Shown: positions 1-9,472, numbered from the stretch's first letter. The stretch: 64,000 nucleotides of DNA from JAPOKJ01 sp031421635 (GCA_031421635.1 JANOPA010000056.1:33109-97108); one strand, 5' to 3'. Numbers and translations: made by a program. The notes: generated by a model from the sequence alone, not told the origin.

Positions 1-929
1 CGAGCGGACTTTGGAACGTGAGTGTGCGGCGTGCGAATGGCAGCATCCGCACCATGCGGCCGCGCCATGTGGTGATGGCTACGAGCGTAAGTGGCGTGCC
101 CAATGTGCCGGAGATCGGGGCACTGAAACATTTCACCGGTAAGGTGATGCATTCGAGCCAGTACAGCGACTCATCTGAATGGAAAGAGCGCGATGTCATT
201 GTGATCGGCACCGGCACCAGTGGCCACGACATTGCGCAAGATCTAGCTTCAAATGGCGCACGCGTCACCTTGGTGCAGCGCAGCCCAACTCTGATTGTCA
301 ACATCGAACCGGCGGCACAACTACCCTATGCACTTTATGGCGAGGGTTTGCCCATTGAGGAATGCGACCTCATCGCGGCCTCAATCCCCCTTGCAATCGC
401 GCGTCAATCGCACCGTAAGATGGCGTTGCAGGCCGCCGAACTGGATCAACAACTGATAAGCGATCTCAAACGCTGCGGCTTCCAAATCGATGAAGACGAC
501 GTGTTTGGCTGGCAATTCAAGTATCTCACCCGCGGTGGTGGCTACTACTTCAACGTTGGGTGCTCGAATCTTCTTGTCGAAGGCAAGGTGGGCCTCAAAC
601 AATTTGCCGACATTGAAAGCTTCGATGCGTCAGGGGCGCGCATGCGCAGCGGCGAGTCGGTTCGTGCCGATCTAGTGGTCCTTGCCACCGGCTACAAGGG
701 TATGGACGTGTTAGTTCGCAAGCTCTTCGGTGACGCCATCGCTGAGCGTGCCGGACCCGTGTGGGGCATTGACGAAGGTACGCAAGAATTGCGCAACATG
801 TGGAAACCGACCGGCCAGCCTAGCCTGTGGTTCATCGCTGGCAGCTTCGCGCAATGCCGGATTTACTCCAAGTTTCTCGCTATGCAGATCAAGGCTCAAA
901 TCGCAGGATTAATTTCTGGCGGCGCTTGA
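1..929 (+). CDS. Flavin-containing monooxygenase, C-terminal part (5' end outside window)
   Basis: The frame is open from base 3 to the TGA at 927-929, so the gene starts upstream of the window and only about 308 residues are seen. A GTG at 18 is in frame but is not a credible start, because the preceding codons already read like family sequence. Visible are the NADPH-binding Rossmann motif VIVIGTGTSGHDIA, the second-half ATG-type motif VVLATGYKG, and a C-terminal block (WFIAGSFAQCRIYSK) typical of long class B flavin monooxygenases. These enzymes use FAD and NADPH to oxygenate soft nucleophiles or ketones. The substrate cannot be told from this fragment. Nothing downstream is clearly in the same operon. 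Confidence 0.85.
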   Translation, partial: SGLWNVSVRRANGSIRTMRPRHVVMATSVSGVPNVPEIGALKHFTGKVMHSSQYSDSSEWKERDVIVIGTGTSGHDIAQDLASNGARVTLVQRSPTLIVNIEPAAQLPYALYGEGLPIEECDLIAASIPLAIARQSHRKMALQAAELDQQLISDLKRCGFQIDEDDVFGWQFKYLTRGGGYYFNVGCSNLLVEGKVGLKQFADIESFDASGARMRSGESVRADLVVLATGYKGMDVLVRKLFGDAIAERAGPVWGIDEGTQELRNMWKPTGQPSLWFIAGSFAQCRIYSKFLAMQIKAQIAGLISGGA

Positions 930-1522
930 GCCCGCAAGTTTGTGGCGAAAAATTGACAGGATACTTGTTTTTTCGAATGTTGGGTTGGGCAGTGTAAGGA
1001 TTTGTTTCGTACGCGGACTCACCGCTAGGTCCTGCTAACCCTTCTTTTGAAGGGTTGCTTACGGTCGTCCTGCGAACGGAGCCTTTGAGCAGGGGTGCAG
1101 CGCGCGGCATGGTCGGCGCCATGCGGAATTGGTGTTTGGCCGGTTCCTCTTGGTGCCCCATGCCGATGTTCGGCTTCCCTCTCGGGCAGCCTTAGTCCCG
1201 ACCAAGACTGATCGTGATGTTTGTCATCGCTCATCTTTTCTTGGACGCCACATGAGCGGAGCAATCATGAAAAACCCTCTGCGTCCCTTCGACGCATTAG
1301 AAATTCCCTGACCGGTTATCGCGGTCTCGCCGAGCTAATGTCCGCGAGGTCTTCTATCAGTTCCCTGGTTGGAATTTGGTTGCCTGGTCCATGAGGAGAG
1401 AAGTGTCGTCAAGTGACGCACGCCGGGTAACTCTTTTTTCACCTACTTCAAAAGCACGCTTTACAACACGGAAAGTATCGTACGTGACTTCGCCACGCCG
1501 ATCGCACAAGCAAGGATTAGAA
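930..1522. other. Gene-poor stretch between monooxygenase and LytTR gene
   Basis: About 590 nt without a convincing gene. It contains a TTGACA-like hexamer at 952-957 without a good -10 partner, a perfect short hairpin at 1037-1056, and a tiny open frame at 1267-1311 preceded by GGAG that could encode a 14-residue peptide. I see no tRNA, recognisable riboswitch or insertion-sequence end. The LytTR frame stays open upstream to 1376, but the extra residues look non-coding. Confidence 0.5.
1037..1056. repeat. Perfect 8-bp hairpin
   Basis: AACCCTTC and GAAGGGTT are exact reverse complements separated by TTTT. No T-run follows on either strand, so it is not a textbook terminator. It could be a regulatory hairpin or operator upstream of the LytTR gene. 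Confidence 0.55.
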
Positions 1523-2104
1523 ATGCAAACACTGGTGAAACCTACAGTCGGCGCGGGAGTCTTTTCCGGGCTACTCAAGATGCATGCCGTTACGGTACCG
1601 AAAAAGGTTCCATCACAGGCACTTTGGCCTGAACTTGTGTCCGGCCATCAACCGGCGTCTGGCTGTTGCGCAGCCTGTGGGCAGGCATTGATAGACAGCG
1701 AGCGAGTGCGAGATGCCGCGCAATGTGCAGCGCAACGCCAAGGTGTCGAGATTCTCTCAGTGCGCGCAGGCTGGCGGCGCCGACGCTTGCTGCGTTGGGA
1801 CGAAATTCAAGTAGCATCGTGCGACGCCAAGTATATCAATGTGCACGATACGGATGGCCTGGTGCATTTAATTGAGTTTTCGTTGGATAGTGTCTGCGAA
1901 TATGCCGGTTCGAATATGGTACGCGTACATCGCAGCCATGCAATCAACCCAAAGTATTTGTCTTCCGTGGTATCGCGCAGTGATGGTAGTTGCGACTTTG
2001 TGATGCACTCAGGCGTCAAGGTGCCGGGTTCGCGCCGATTGACAAAGCCGGCTCGCATCACCATTTTTGGCGAGGCGCCTCGTCGCCGAATTACTGATCG
2101 GTAG
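1523..2104 (+). CDS. Orphan LytTR-domain DNA-binding regulator
   Basis: Predicted 193-residue protein. The start at 1523 is preferred over an upstream in-frame ATG at 1376 because AAGGA lies just ahead and the upstream residues have no family character. Residues about 77-180 match a LytTR DNA-binding domain, with a core resembling KYINVHDTDG and VRVHRSHAIN. No receiver domain precedes it, so it is not a classical AlgR-type response regulator. The N-terminal 75 residues hold a Cys cluster (C48, C49, C52 and C68), which might bind metal or sense redox; this is inference. No histidine kinase is adjacent. Targets are unknown. Confidence 0.75.
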   Translation: MQTLVKPTVGAGVFSGLLKMHAVTVPKKVPSQALWPELVSGHQPASGCCAACGQALIDSERVRDAAQCAAQRQGVEILSVRAGWRRRRLLRWDEIQVASCDAKYINVHDTDGLVHLIEFSLDSVCEYAGSNMVRVHRSHAINPKYLSSVVSRSDGSCDFVMHSGVKVPGSRRLTKPARITIFGEAPRRRITDR

Positions 2105-2178
2105 CGTGCTGCAAACGCTAATCCTAACTGTCGTGGCCCCGACATATTCTCCTTATCACGCCTGCTCTTAATTCCGAT

Positions 2179-2275
2179 TGGGCCGATCTCAGCGTCAGCG
2201 ATATGGCGTTTGCCGCGCACTTCGTTTCTGGAGGGCTCCGGGGCAATAGATGTCTTCAAAACAATGATCGGCCCA
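2179..2275. repeat. Spaced 10-bp inverted repeat upstream of DUF599 gene
   Basis: TGGGCCGATC at 2179-2188 and its exact reverse complement GATCGGCCCA at 2266-2275 flank 77 nt just before the DUF599 start at 2295. It could be a pair of operator half-sites or the base of a long stem. Chance occurrence is possible. Confidence 0.4.
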
Positions 2276-2294
2276 GACTTGCGATAATGGCGCA

Positions 2295-3020
2295 ATGCAT
2301 GCATTAACCCCCACAGATTGGCTGGCAATGACCCTATGGCTATCGTCATGGTCGTTCTACGGTGCCTGGGCCGCTAAAAACTCCCGCAATAGCCCAAGCC
2401 TGATGGGTACGGTCGCTCACTACCGTCGCACCTGGATGCGCGAGGCCTTTCAACGCGAAAACCGGATCACTGACTCTGCTCTGGTAAACAGTCTGATGCA
2501 AAGCGCGACTTTCTTTTCATCCACTACAGTACTGATACTAGGCGCGCTATTTGCCGTTCTGGGTTCCATTGATCTTCATCCTGCAAATATCTTGGATTTG
2601 GTCAAAAGTTTCCCCACCCCACGCCAAGTGTCGCAACATCTGCTGGAAATCAAGGTGCTTTTGCTTGCCTTGGTGTTCGTCTATGCCTTTTTGCGCTTCA
2701 CGATGTCGCTGCGGCAATTCAACCTCATCAATATCCTGATTGGGGCATTTCCCAGTCGCCCTCCGCAATCTAGCCTTGGACCCGCGGATCAGGATGATCC
2801 GATGGTCATCCAATCGGCTGGGCTGAACGAGCTTGCCGGTAACAACTTTACTCACGGCCTGCGCGCCTATTATTTCGCGATGCCGGTAGTACTTTGGTTG
2901 GTGAACGCCTGGCTCTTCATCGCAGGAACGGTGGTCATCACTTTCGTCACCTACTATATGGAATTTCACTCGGCCACGGTACGTGCCTTAGCCCTAGACA
3001 CCAAGAACACAACTTTTTAG
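2295..3020 (+). CDS. DUF599 family inner-membrane protein
   Basis: 241 residues. The opening block (TDWLAMTLWLSSWSFYG) and the NRITDSALVNSLMQSATFFSSTT block are characteristic of DUF599 proteins, whose function is unknown. I see four hydrophobic segments, near residues 9-24, 72-95, 120-140 and 195-220. The only cytosolic-looking portion is the charged loop after the first helix. Length is usual for the family. It lies 63 nt ahead of hemE on the same strand and may share transcription, but nothing ties it to haem synthesis. Confidence 0.8.
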   Translation: MHALTPTDWLAMTLWLSSWSFYGAWAAKNSRNSPSLMGTVAHYRRTWMREAFQRENRITDSALVNSLMQSATFFSSTTVLILGALFAVLGSIDLHPANILDLVKSFPTPRQVSQHLLEIKVLLLALVFVYAFLRFTMSLRQFNLINILIGAFPSRPPQSSLGPADQDDPMVIQSAGLNELAGNNFTHGLRAYYFAMPVVLWLVNAWLFIAGTVVITFVTYYMEFHSATVRALALDTKNTTF

Positions 3021-3083
3021 GCCGCCCCGGGGCCTTGTTGACTCGACCTTCGAGCGCCGTACTGTCTTCTCAAAAGCAACGAC

Positions 3084-4166
3084 ATGAGCACCAAAAACGA
3101 CACCTTTCTGCGCGCCCTCAGACGCCAGGCAACCGACTACACCCCCGTTTGGTTAATGCGCCAGGCCGGCCGCTACCTTCCCGAATACAATGCAACCCGT
3201 AAGAAGGCCGGCGACTTTCTGACCCTTTGTAAGACCCCAGAGCTGGCTTGTGAAGTCACTCTCCAGCCTCTTGATCGATTTCCTCTGGATGCGTCGATTC
3301 TTTTTTCGGATATCTTGACGATCCCGGATGCCATGGGTCTCGGCCTTTATTTCGCGGAAGGTGAAGGACCAAAGTTTCAGCGTCCGATTAAGGACGAGGC
3401 TGACGTCGCCAAGCTGCATATCCCCGACCCTAATGTTGAATTACGTTACGTCATGGACGCCGTTCGCACCATTCGAGGAGCACTGAATGACCGGGTACCG
3501 CTAATCGGATTCTCGGGCTCGCCTTGGACCTTGGCCTGTTACATGATCGAGGGCGGTGGTTCCGACGACTTCCGCAAGATCAAGAGCTTCATGTATCGTC
3601 GGCCTGATCTGCTTCATAAGATTCTGGACATCCTGGCCGTCACGGTCGCCGATTATCTCAATGCCCAAATTGAAGCTGGTGTCCAAACAGTCATGATTTT
3701 CGACAGTTGGGGAGGCGTTCTTGCAGATGGAAATTTCCAGCGTTTTTCCCTGGCCTACACACAAAAAGTCATCGACAGACTCCAGCGCACCCGTATCGAT
3801 ACCGCTATTCAAACCGATGTTCCGAGCATTGTTTTTACCAAAGGTGGAGGCCAGTGGCTGACCGAAATCGCGGCCACGGGTTGCAGCGCCGTGGGCTTGG
3901 ACTGGACCACCAATCTCGGCAAAGCCCGGACCCTAATCGGGCAAAAAGTGGCTCTTCAAGGCAATCTTGATCCCATGGTGTTATTTGCGGAGCCAGATCA
4001 GGTTCAGACCGAAACCCGGCGCGTGTTGGACAGTTTTGGAAGGCCAGAAAACGGCGTTGGTCATGTATTTAACCTTGGCCACGGCATTTCCCAGTTCACG
4101 CCGCCTGATCGGGTTGCTGCCATGGTAGAGGCTGTCCATAGTCATAGTCGAAGCCTGCGAAAATAG
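3084..4166 (+). CDS. hemE: Uroporphyrinogen decarboxylase
   Basis: 360 residues, the usual HemE length. The cytosolic enzyme decarboxylates the four acetate side chains of uroporphyrinogen III to give coproporphyrinogen III in haem synthesis. The N-terminal signature PVWLMRQAGRYLPEY is intact, with the substrate-binding Arg residues, as are ILFSDILTIPDAMG (essential Asp), GFSGSPWTLACYMIEG and the C-terminal FNLGHGI with its His. ATG 3084 puts the first conserved block at the expected distance. priA follows after a 379-nt gap, an order common in Burkholderiales. Confidence 0.98.
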   Translation: MSTKNDTFLRALRRQATDYTPVWLMRQAGRYLPEYNATRKKAGDFLTLCKTPELACEVTLQPLDRFPLDASILFSDILTIPDAMGLGLYFAEGEGPKFQRPIKDEADVAKLHIPDPNVELRYVMDAVRTIRGALNDRVPLIGFSGSPWTLACYMIEGGGSDDFRKIKSFMYRRPDLLHKILDILAVTVADYLNAQIEAGVQTVMIFDSWGGVLADGNFQRFSLAYTQKVIDRLQRTRIDTAIQTDVPSIVFTKGGGQWLTEIAATGCSAVGLDWTTNLGKARTLIGQKVALQGNLDPMVLFAEPDQVQTETRRVLDSFGRPENGVGHVFNLGHGISQFTPPDRVAAMVEAVHSHSRSLRK

Positions 4167-4545
4167 AGTGTTTGTATATGCTTACTTCAGCGCTTGGCGA
4201 TGGGTTTCGGACTTGACAAGCACGATGTTTCAGCGATTAAACGGACAGCTCTACGAAACTTGTTAACAAAACAACATTCGATGGGTGGATGAGTTCTATC
4301 GCGCTGCGACGATACTGGTGAATATCGCTAAGTCCTTGAATTTAAATAACTATTGGCATGCTGAAATTTTGAGCAAAGGACCAAAAAGCACCATTCTTCG
4401 GGTGTAGGATAGCGCTTTTCCCCAGTTGCACACATAGTTATCCACAGCTTTTGTGTATGAATCTCAAAATGCTTTCGCTGGCTGAAGATTAGGGCTTGAA
4501 GTTAAAGTAAATTCTCATCCAATTGCCTGAATTCTTAACGTTAGT
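4167..4545. other. Long hemE-priA intergenic region with origin-like motifs
   Basis: 379 nt, more AT-rich than its surroundings around 4335-4370, with no gene. It contains the palindrome TTGTTAACAA at 4260-4269 and the DnaA-box pair annotated separately. It must also hold any independent priA promoter. No terminator hairpin was found after hemE. Confidence 0.6.
4438..4460. promoter_or_regulatory. DnaA-box pair
   Basis: TTATCCACA at 4438-4446 is a perfect DnaA box. TGTGTATGA at 4452-4460 is, on the minus strand, TCATACACA, one mismatch from TTATACACA. The two boxes face each other across 5 nt. A weaker TTGCACACA lies at 4426-4434. They could regulate priA, titrate DnaA or form part of an origin. 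Confidence 0.5.
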
Positions 4546-6714
4546 ATGCACCCACACCCGACTAAAGTTCTCGCTCGTGTAGCTCTGGATGTCCCGATTG
4601 CGCCGTGGTTCGACTACGAAGTGCCCCCAGATTTAGCGGAGAACTTAAAGCCCTTTGATTGCCTTCTGGTGCCCTGGGGTCAGGGCCGAAAAGTGGGCTT
4701 ATTTCTTGAATACATTAGTGAAAGCGACCTTGAGCCGGAAAAACTCAAGCCCATCTTGTCGCGCTTCGATCAAGTCCCTGGTTTCCCCAAAAGCTGGCAG
4801 GAATTGGTTCGGTTTGCTGCACGTTATTACCAGCGCAGCCTTGGAGATATTGCTCTACCCACTCTGCCGAAAACGCTGCGACTTCCCCCCAGTCCCAAGG
4901 AAAAGAAAAGCGCGTTCGAACGGGTGCAGGCTCGGATAGAAAGGGGTGTTGAGCGCGCAGCGAACGCTGCCGGACAGCTACAAAGCTCCTCAACTAGTCC
5001 GAAGGATCTGGCGTCCCAAACCCGCTGCGCACCCAGAGTTCTGACGCCCGCGCAACAAAAAGCACTGGCCGCTTTATGCGCCAATCCGCAGGGTCAATAC
5101 CAGGCCTTTCTTCTTTTTGGGGTCACCGGGAGTGGGAAGACTGAGCTGTATCTGCGTTGGATTGAGCACTTACTAACCCAAAGTTCAAGCGCCCAAGTGC
5201 TCCTTTTGGTGCCTGAAATCTCTTTGACTCCGCGCCTTCTAAGCCTGATTTGTAGCCACTTTCCAAGTGAAAAAATTGCGGTGTTGCACAGCGAATTGGC
5301 CGATTTGGAGCGTGCTGCCAGCTGGATGATGGCCGCGCGGGGTGAATCAAGAATCGTAATCGGTACCCGGCTTTCGGTGTTCACACCGCTTCCCGGTTTG
5401 TCTGGGATTGTGGTGGACGAGGAGCATGACCCGTCTTTTAAGCAACCTGACGCGGCCTTCTATTCAGCGCGAGACCTCGCTCTGGTACTCGCGTCCGTGG
5501 CCAAGGTGCCCATCGTGCTGGGTTCAGCAACGCCTTCGCTCGAAAGCTGGCAGGCCGCCAAAAGTGGGCGTTATACACTCCTGGAACTTAGCGAAAGAGC
5601 AACGGGTGCGGCGCTCCCCAACATTATCTTGGTGAAGCCAGAGGCCAAAGAAGCGGCCAGCCTGGGCTTTAGCAAAACCAGCGCCGAAGCCATCGACCAG
5701 TGCCTGTCGCGCGGCCAACAAGCTCTGGTCTATCTCAATCGGCGCGGCTACGCACCGGTGCTTTATTGCATGCACTGTGGTTGGTTAAGTCAATGTAACG
5801 CCTGTTCAGCCTATCGCGTGCTGCATAAACTCAAGAGCGGCTATAAGCTCATTTGCCACCACTGTAGTCAGGAGCAAAAAGTTCCACGCCAATGTCCCGG
5901 CTGCGGGGCCTCCCACTTGGAGCCCCTCGGACAGGGCACTCAAGGCCTGGAGCAAACCTTAAAAACACGCTTCCCCTCGGCCCGTCTGCGCCGAGTGGAT
6001 CGCGACGTTGCGAAACGTAAGGGCGCCGTTGAGGAAATTTTGCAGGAAGTTCATGCAGGCGAGGCGGATCTTTTGGTGGGCACCCAAATGCTGGCCAAGG
6101 GCCATGATTTCCAAAACCTAAACCTTGTGGTCGTATTAGACTGCGACGGCGCACTATATAGCGGCGACTTCAGAGCAAGAGAACGCCTCTTCGCGAGCCT
6201 GATGCAAGTCTCAGGGCGTGCGGGGCGGGTGAAACCGAGTCCAAATACGCCGCGAGGCACGGTGCTGATCGAAACGCGCTTTGCTGAGGATCCTCTTTTT
6301 AAAGCCCTGATCGCTCAGGACTATGTGAGCTTCGCGTCTCAAGAACTCAGCGAAAGACAGCAAGTTGCATTCCCTCCGTACCAGTATCAGGCGCTCCTCC
6401 GGGTGCGAGCCCTGGGGATGCCCCAAGCACTTGCCTGGCTCGCCGCTGCGAAACACGTTGCACAGCCCCTGATCGGATCTAGCAGAGGACAAAACTCAGG
6501 CATCGATACGCTCGACATTACCATTCACGATCCAGTCCCTATGCCCCTCGCCAAGCTCGCGCATTTCTCGCGCGCGCAGCTCTTGGTAGAATCGCGCTCC
6601 CGCAAGGCTTTGCAGGCCTTTCTCCGCGAGTGGCTTGAAATGATTCGAAGCCATACTCCAGCTGCCAAACGTGATTTGAGTTGGCAACTCGAAGTCGATC
6701 CTTTAGAAATTTAA
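4546..6714 (+). CDS. priA: Primosomal protein N', replication restart helicase PriA
   Basis: 722 residues, full length. PriA reloads the replisome at stalled forks using a 3'-to-5' superfamily 2 helicase. Seen in order are the N-terminal 3'-DNA-end-binding region, Walker A GVTGSGKTE (192-200), the DEEHD box (291-295), a zinc-binding insertion with eight Cys in CxxC pairs (408/411, 417/420, 437/440, 450/453), and the motif V/VI region ending QVSGRAGR. The ATG at 4546 has no strong Shine-Dalgarno but gives a normal N terminus. A Gln/Ser-rich linker lies near residues 140-160. The rep helicase follows closely on the same strand. Confidence 0.97.
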   Translation: MHPHPTKVLARVALDVPIAPWFDYEVPPDLAENLKPFDCLLVPWGQGRKVGLFLEYISESDLEPEKLKPILSRFDQVPGFPKSWQELVRFAARYYQRSLGDIALPTLPKTLRLPPSPKEKKSAFERVQARIERGVERAANAAGQLQSSSTSPKDLASQTRCAPRVLTPAQQKALAALCANPQGQYQAFLLFGVTGSGKTELYLRWIEHLLTQSSSAQVLLLVPEISLTPRLLSLICSHFPSEKIAVLHSELADLERAASWMMAARGESRIVIGTRLSVFTPLPGLSGIVVDEEHDPSFKQPDAAFYSARDLALVLASVAKVPIVLGSATPSLESWQAAKSGRYTLLELSERATGAALPNIILVKPEAKEAASLGFSKTSAEAIDQCLSRGQQALVYLNRRGYAPVLYCMHCGWLSQCNACSAYRVLHKLKSGYKLICHHCSQEQKVPRQCPGCGASHLEPLGQGTQGLEQTLKTRFPSARLRRVDRDVAKRKGAVEEILQEVHAGEADLLVGTQMLAKGHDFQNLNLVVVLDCDGALYSGDFRARERLFASLMQVSGRAGRVKPSPNTPRGTVLIETRFAEDPLFKALIAQDYVSFASQELSERQQVAFPPYQYQALLRVRALGMPQALAWLAAAKHVAQPLIGSSRGQNSGIDTLDITIHDPVPMPLAKLAHFSRAQLLVESRSRKALQAFLREWLEMIRSHTPAAKRDLSWQLEVDPLEI

Positions 6715-6750
6715 AGCTAACCCCTCAGCCCAAGCCCAACGCGTGTTGTA

Positions 6751-8892
6751 TTGACTTCAGGACCCGTAAATCATCTTGCGACGCTTAACCCGGCGCAGCG
6801 TCAAGCCATTCGCTATCTGGATGGCCCTTGCATGGTGATTGCCGGTGCGGGCAGTGGCAAAACCAGAGTCATCACTCACAAGATTCAACACCTCGTGGCC
6901 TCTGGCTTCACGCCGTCAAGCATCGCCGCGATTACCTTTACCAATAAAGCGGCAATCGAAATGCAAGACCGTCTGAAGGGTTTAGGGGGCATTTCTCGGC
7001 CAAAGTCTGATGCATTTGGCAAGGGCCTGGAAGCACTCAACGACAAGGAAGATAGCGCAAAGAACTCCCCCTTGGTGTGTACCTTCCATTCGCTCGGTGT
7101 GCGAATCCTAAGAACACATGGCGCCAGTCTCGGACTCAAAAAGCAGTTCTCGATTCTCGACTCCGACGACGTGAACGGAATTGTTCAATCGGCCTTGGCC
7201 ACCACCGACCGAAAACTAATTCGCGCTTGCATCTCTAACATTTCACTTTGGAAAAACAATCTGATCGATCCCGATCAGGCCGTAGCCACGGCCAAGAAAG
7301 ATCAAGAGAGCCAGTTCGCAAGGGTGTATCGCGAATACCATGCCACTTTGAAGGCGTATCAAGCGGTAGACTTCGATGACCTCATTCGCCTCCCGGTTCA
7401 GTTATTTCAAACTGATCTGGCCGCTCTGCAACATTGGCGTGAGTGTCTGCGTTATCTATTGGTCGATGAATATCAGGACACTAACGCCTGCCAATATGAG
7501 CTTTTGAAGCTATTGGTCGGGCCGCGACAAGCCTTCACCGCGGTCGGTGATGATGATCAATCCATTTACGGCTGGCGCGGGGCCACCTTAGAAAATCTTA
7601 AGCGACTCGCGCTGGATTTTCCTAGCTTGCAAGTCATTAAATTGGAGCAAAACTATCGCTCTTGTCAGGCCATCTTGCATGCCGCCAACGCGCTGATTGA
7701 ACTTAACCCCAAGCTCTATCCCAAGACGCTCTGGTCCGAGCTAGGTCCGGGTGACCCGATTGCGGTTGTACAAGCCGACGACGACGAGTTAGAAGCGCGT
7801 TTGGTGATTCAACGACTACAAGCCAAAAAGTTCGAGATCCGTGGAAAGTTCAGCGATTTTGCGGTGCTGTATCGAGGCAATCACCAAGCGCGTATTTTCG
7901 AAAAGGCTTTACGCCTGGAAAAAATTCCGTACATTTTGAGCGGTGGCCAATCGTTTTTTGACCGAAGCGAGATCCGTGACCTGATGGCTTATCTACGCTT
8001 GCTTGTCAACGACGAGGACGATCCGGCGCTGATTCGAGCCATCACGACCCCCAAACGTGGCGTGGGTAACCAGACCTTGCAAGCCCTAGGGCAATACGCC
8101 GCTGAACGTCAGTGTTCGATGTTTGAAGCCATGTTTGAAGCAGGCTTCGAGAATCGCGTGCAAGCGAGGCAACTTGAAGCCATGCGAACTTTCGGCGCCT
8201 TCGTCAATCGGATGCATGATCGAGCCCTGAAAGAGCCTGCTGCGGAACTCTTTTCTGAACTTCTAAAGGCCATTGATTATGAAGCCCATCTTATGGATCA
8301 GAGCGATGATAAAACCGCACTGACCCGCTGGCAAAATGTCTTGGATTTCGTGGCTTGGATAAAAAAGCGTGCCGAAGATAGTCCAAGTGGCGAGTCGCAA
8401 AGCCTTATGACGGTCGCTCAGGACCTGGCGCTCCTCTCCCAGCTCGATAAAAAGGACTCGGACCAAGATGCGGTGCGACTAAGCACTATTCACGCCGCCA
8501 AGGGGCTGGAATATCCCCATGTGTTCATCGTGGGATGCGAAGAGGGGATCTTGCCGCATCACCGGGAGGCCGATTTTGTGAATGAGGAAACCGCCGAAAA
8601 TGCTGATGCACCCGAAGCCGGTTTTGCAGGCCGCATCGAAGAAGAGCGTCGCCTCATGTATGTGGCCGTGACCCGAGCGCAGCGCAGCTTGACGATTTCC
8701 TGGTGCAAGGAACGAAAGCGTGTGCGCGATAGTCAACGTCAACAAGTCTCTCGATTCATTGGCGAAATGAAGTTGACCGCGAGTACCGCTAATGCCAAGC
8801 CTTTGGCCCAAGACGCTTCAAAAGTGAAACTTGATCTGCTCAAGCAAATGCTGGCGCAACGCTCAGTGCCGAAACCAGACCGTCTGTCTTAA
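6751..8892 (+). CDS. rep: UvrD/Rep family ATP-dependent DNA helicase, Rep-like
   Basis: 713 residues. A superfamily 1A 3'-to-5' helicase that helps forks pass protein roadblocks. Walker A GAGSGKT is at 32-38 and the Walker B DEYQDTN at 239-245. GDDDQSIYGWRGA, NYRS, LSTIHAAKGLEYP and VAVTRAQRSL are all present. The LNPAQRQAI opening and overall length favour Rep over UvrD. The start is TTG at 6751: no ATG lies between the preceding stop and the Q motif. An acidic insertion (about residues 611-632) lies shortly before motif VI. It sits 36 nt after priA, so fork-restart functions are clustered. Confidence 0.93.
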   Translation: MTSGPVNHLATLNPAQRQAIRYLDGPCMVIAGAGSGKTRVITHKIQHLVASGFTPSSIAAITFTNKAAIEMQDRLKGLGGISRPKSDAFGKGLEALNDKEDSAKNSPLVCTFHSLGVRILRTHGASLGLKKQFSILDSDDVNGIVQSALATTDRKLIRACISNISLWKNNLIDPDQAVATAKKDQESQFARVYREYHATLKAYQAVDFDDLIRLPVQLFQTDLAALQHWRECLRYLLVDEYQDTNACQYELLKLLVGPRQAFTAVGDDDQSIYGWRGATLENLKRLALDFPSLQVIKLEQNYRSCQAILHAANALIELNPKLYPKTLWSELGPGDPIAVVQADDDELEARLVIQRLQAKKFEIRGKFSDFAVLYRGNHQARIFEKALRLEKIPYILSGGQSFFDRSEIRDLMAYLRLLVNDEDDPALIRAITTPKRGVGNQTLQALGQYAAERQCSMFEAMFEAGFENRVQARQLEAMRTFGAFVNRMHDRALKEPAAELFSELLKAIDYEAHLMDQSDDKTALTRWQNVLDFVAWIKKRAEDSPSGESQSLMTVAQDLALLSQLDKKDSDQDAVRLSTIHAAKGLEYPHVFIVGCEEGILPHHREADFVNEETAENADAPEAGFAGRIEEERRLMYVAVTRAQRSLTISWCKERKRVRDSQRQQVSRFIGEMKLTASTANAKPLAQDASKVKLDLLKQMLAQRSVPKPDRLS

Positions 8893-8994
8893 GGCGCCCA
8901 AAAATGCGGTTCGGACAGAGCGGCTTTGTGATTTTCTACGCGCACGCCCCGGCCCGTATTCTCGACAATCCGGGAACTACCAATAAGGAAAACC

Positions 8995-9288
8995 ATGAGT
9001 ATTGGCCGTCCCCCTCCGCGCCATCCCATTCAAAGCAAGGATGCTGCAAGAAACCGAGAAGAGCAACGTCGCTTCGACCTGATGACCACGACCTGGAATG
9101 AAGCTGAATTGCGTCACGCTTTGAAGCTTTTGAAGCTGCCTGAAGCCGACCGTAGCGTCGACCAAATGCAAATGGACTTGGTGGCCAGTCAAGTGCATCG
9201 CTTAGTGAGCGACGACATGATCACCCATCCAAAGACCAAGAGCTCAGTATGGCCCGACCCCTTAGGCTTGTTCAATAGCAGCTTGTGA
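8995..9288 (+). CDS. Small conserved-looking hypothetical protein
   Basis: 97 residues, ATG preceded by AAGGAAAACC. Soluble, charged and helical, with no signal peptide or transmembrane segment. The N terminus is basic and Pro-rich, and the middle (NEAELRHALKLLKLPEADRS) looks like a helical hairpin. I do not recognise the family. It lies between rep and a ferredoxin gene without overlap. Alternative frames here lack ribosome-binding sites. Confidence 0.6.
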   Translation: MSIGRPPPRHPIQSKDAARNREEQRRFDLMTTTWNEAELRHALKLLKLPEADRSVDQMQMDLVASQVHRLVSDDMITHPKTKSSVWPDPLGLFNSSL

Positions 9289-9472
9289 AATTCGCCGAGG
9301 TCCGAGGCCCAGAGTACCGAAACCGAAGATTGCTTCTTGGGCGAGGGGGACAGCGCCACGGCGTTGCAAATGCTCGTGCATTACACTTGCGCTGAATTTT
9401 TGATGCGCGACGCGATGCTTGAGACCTCAAATTGAGAGCGCTACTCGCCAATTTTAAGAGCCGAGCCGATCC

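Noticed and set aside
1264..1311. Short leader-like peptide frame after a GGAG
   Set aside because: Only about 14 residues and no attenuator structure nearby; cannot be distinguished from chance.
4167..4545. The main chromosomal origin
   Set aside because: Two boxes are too few to call oriC, and neither dnaA nor dnaN is in the window; kept as a finding only.
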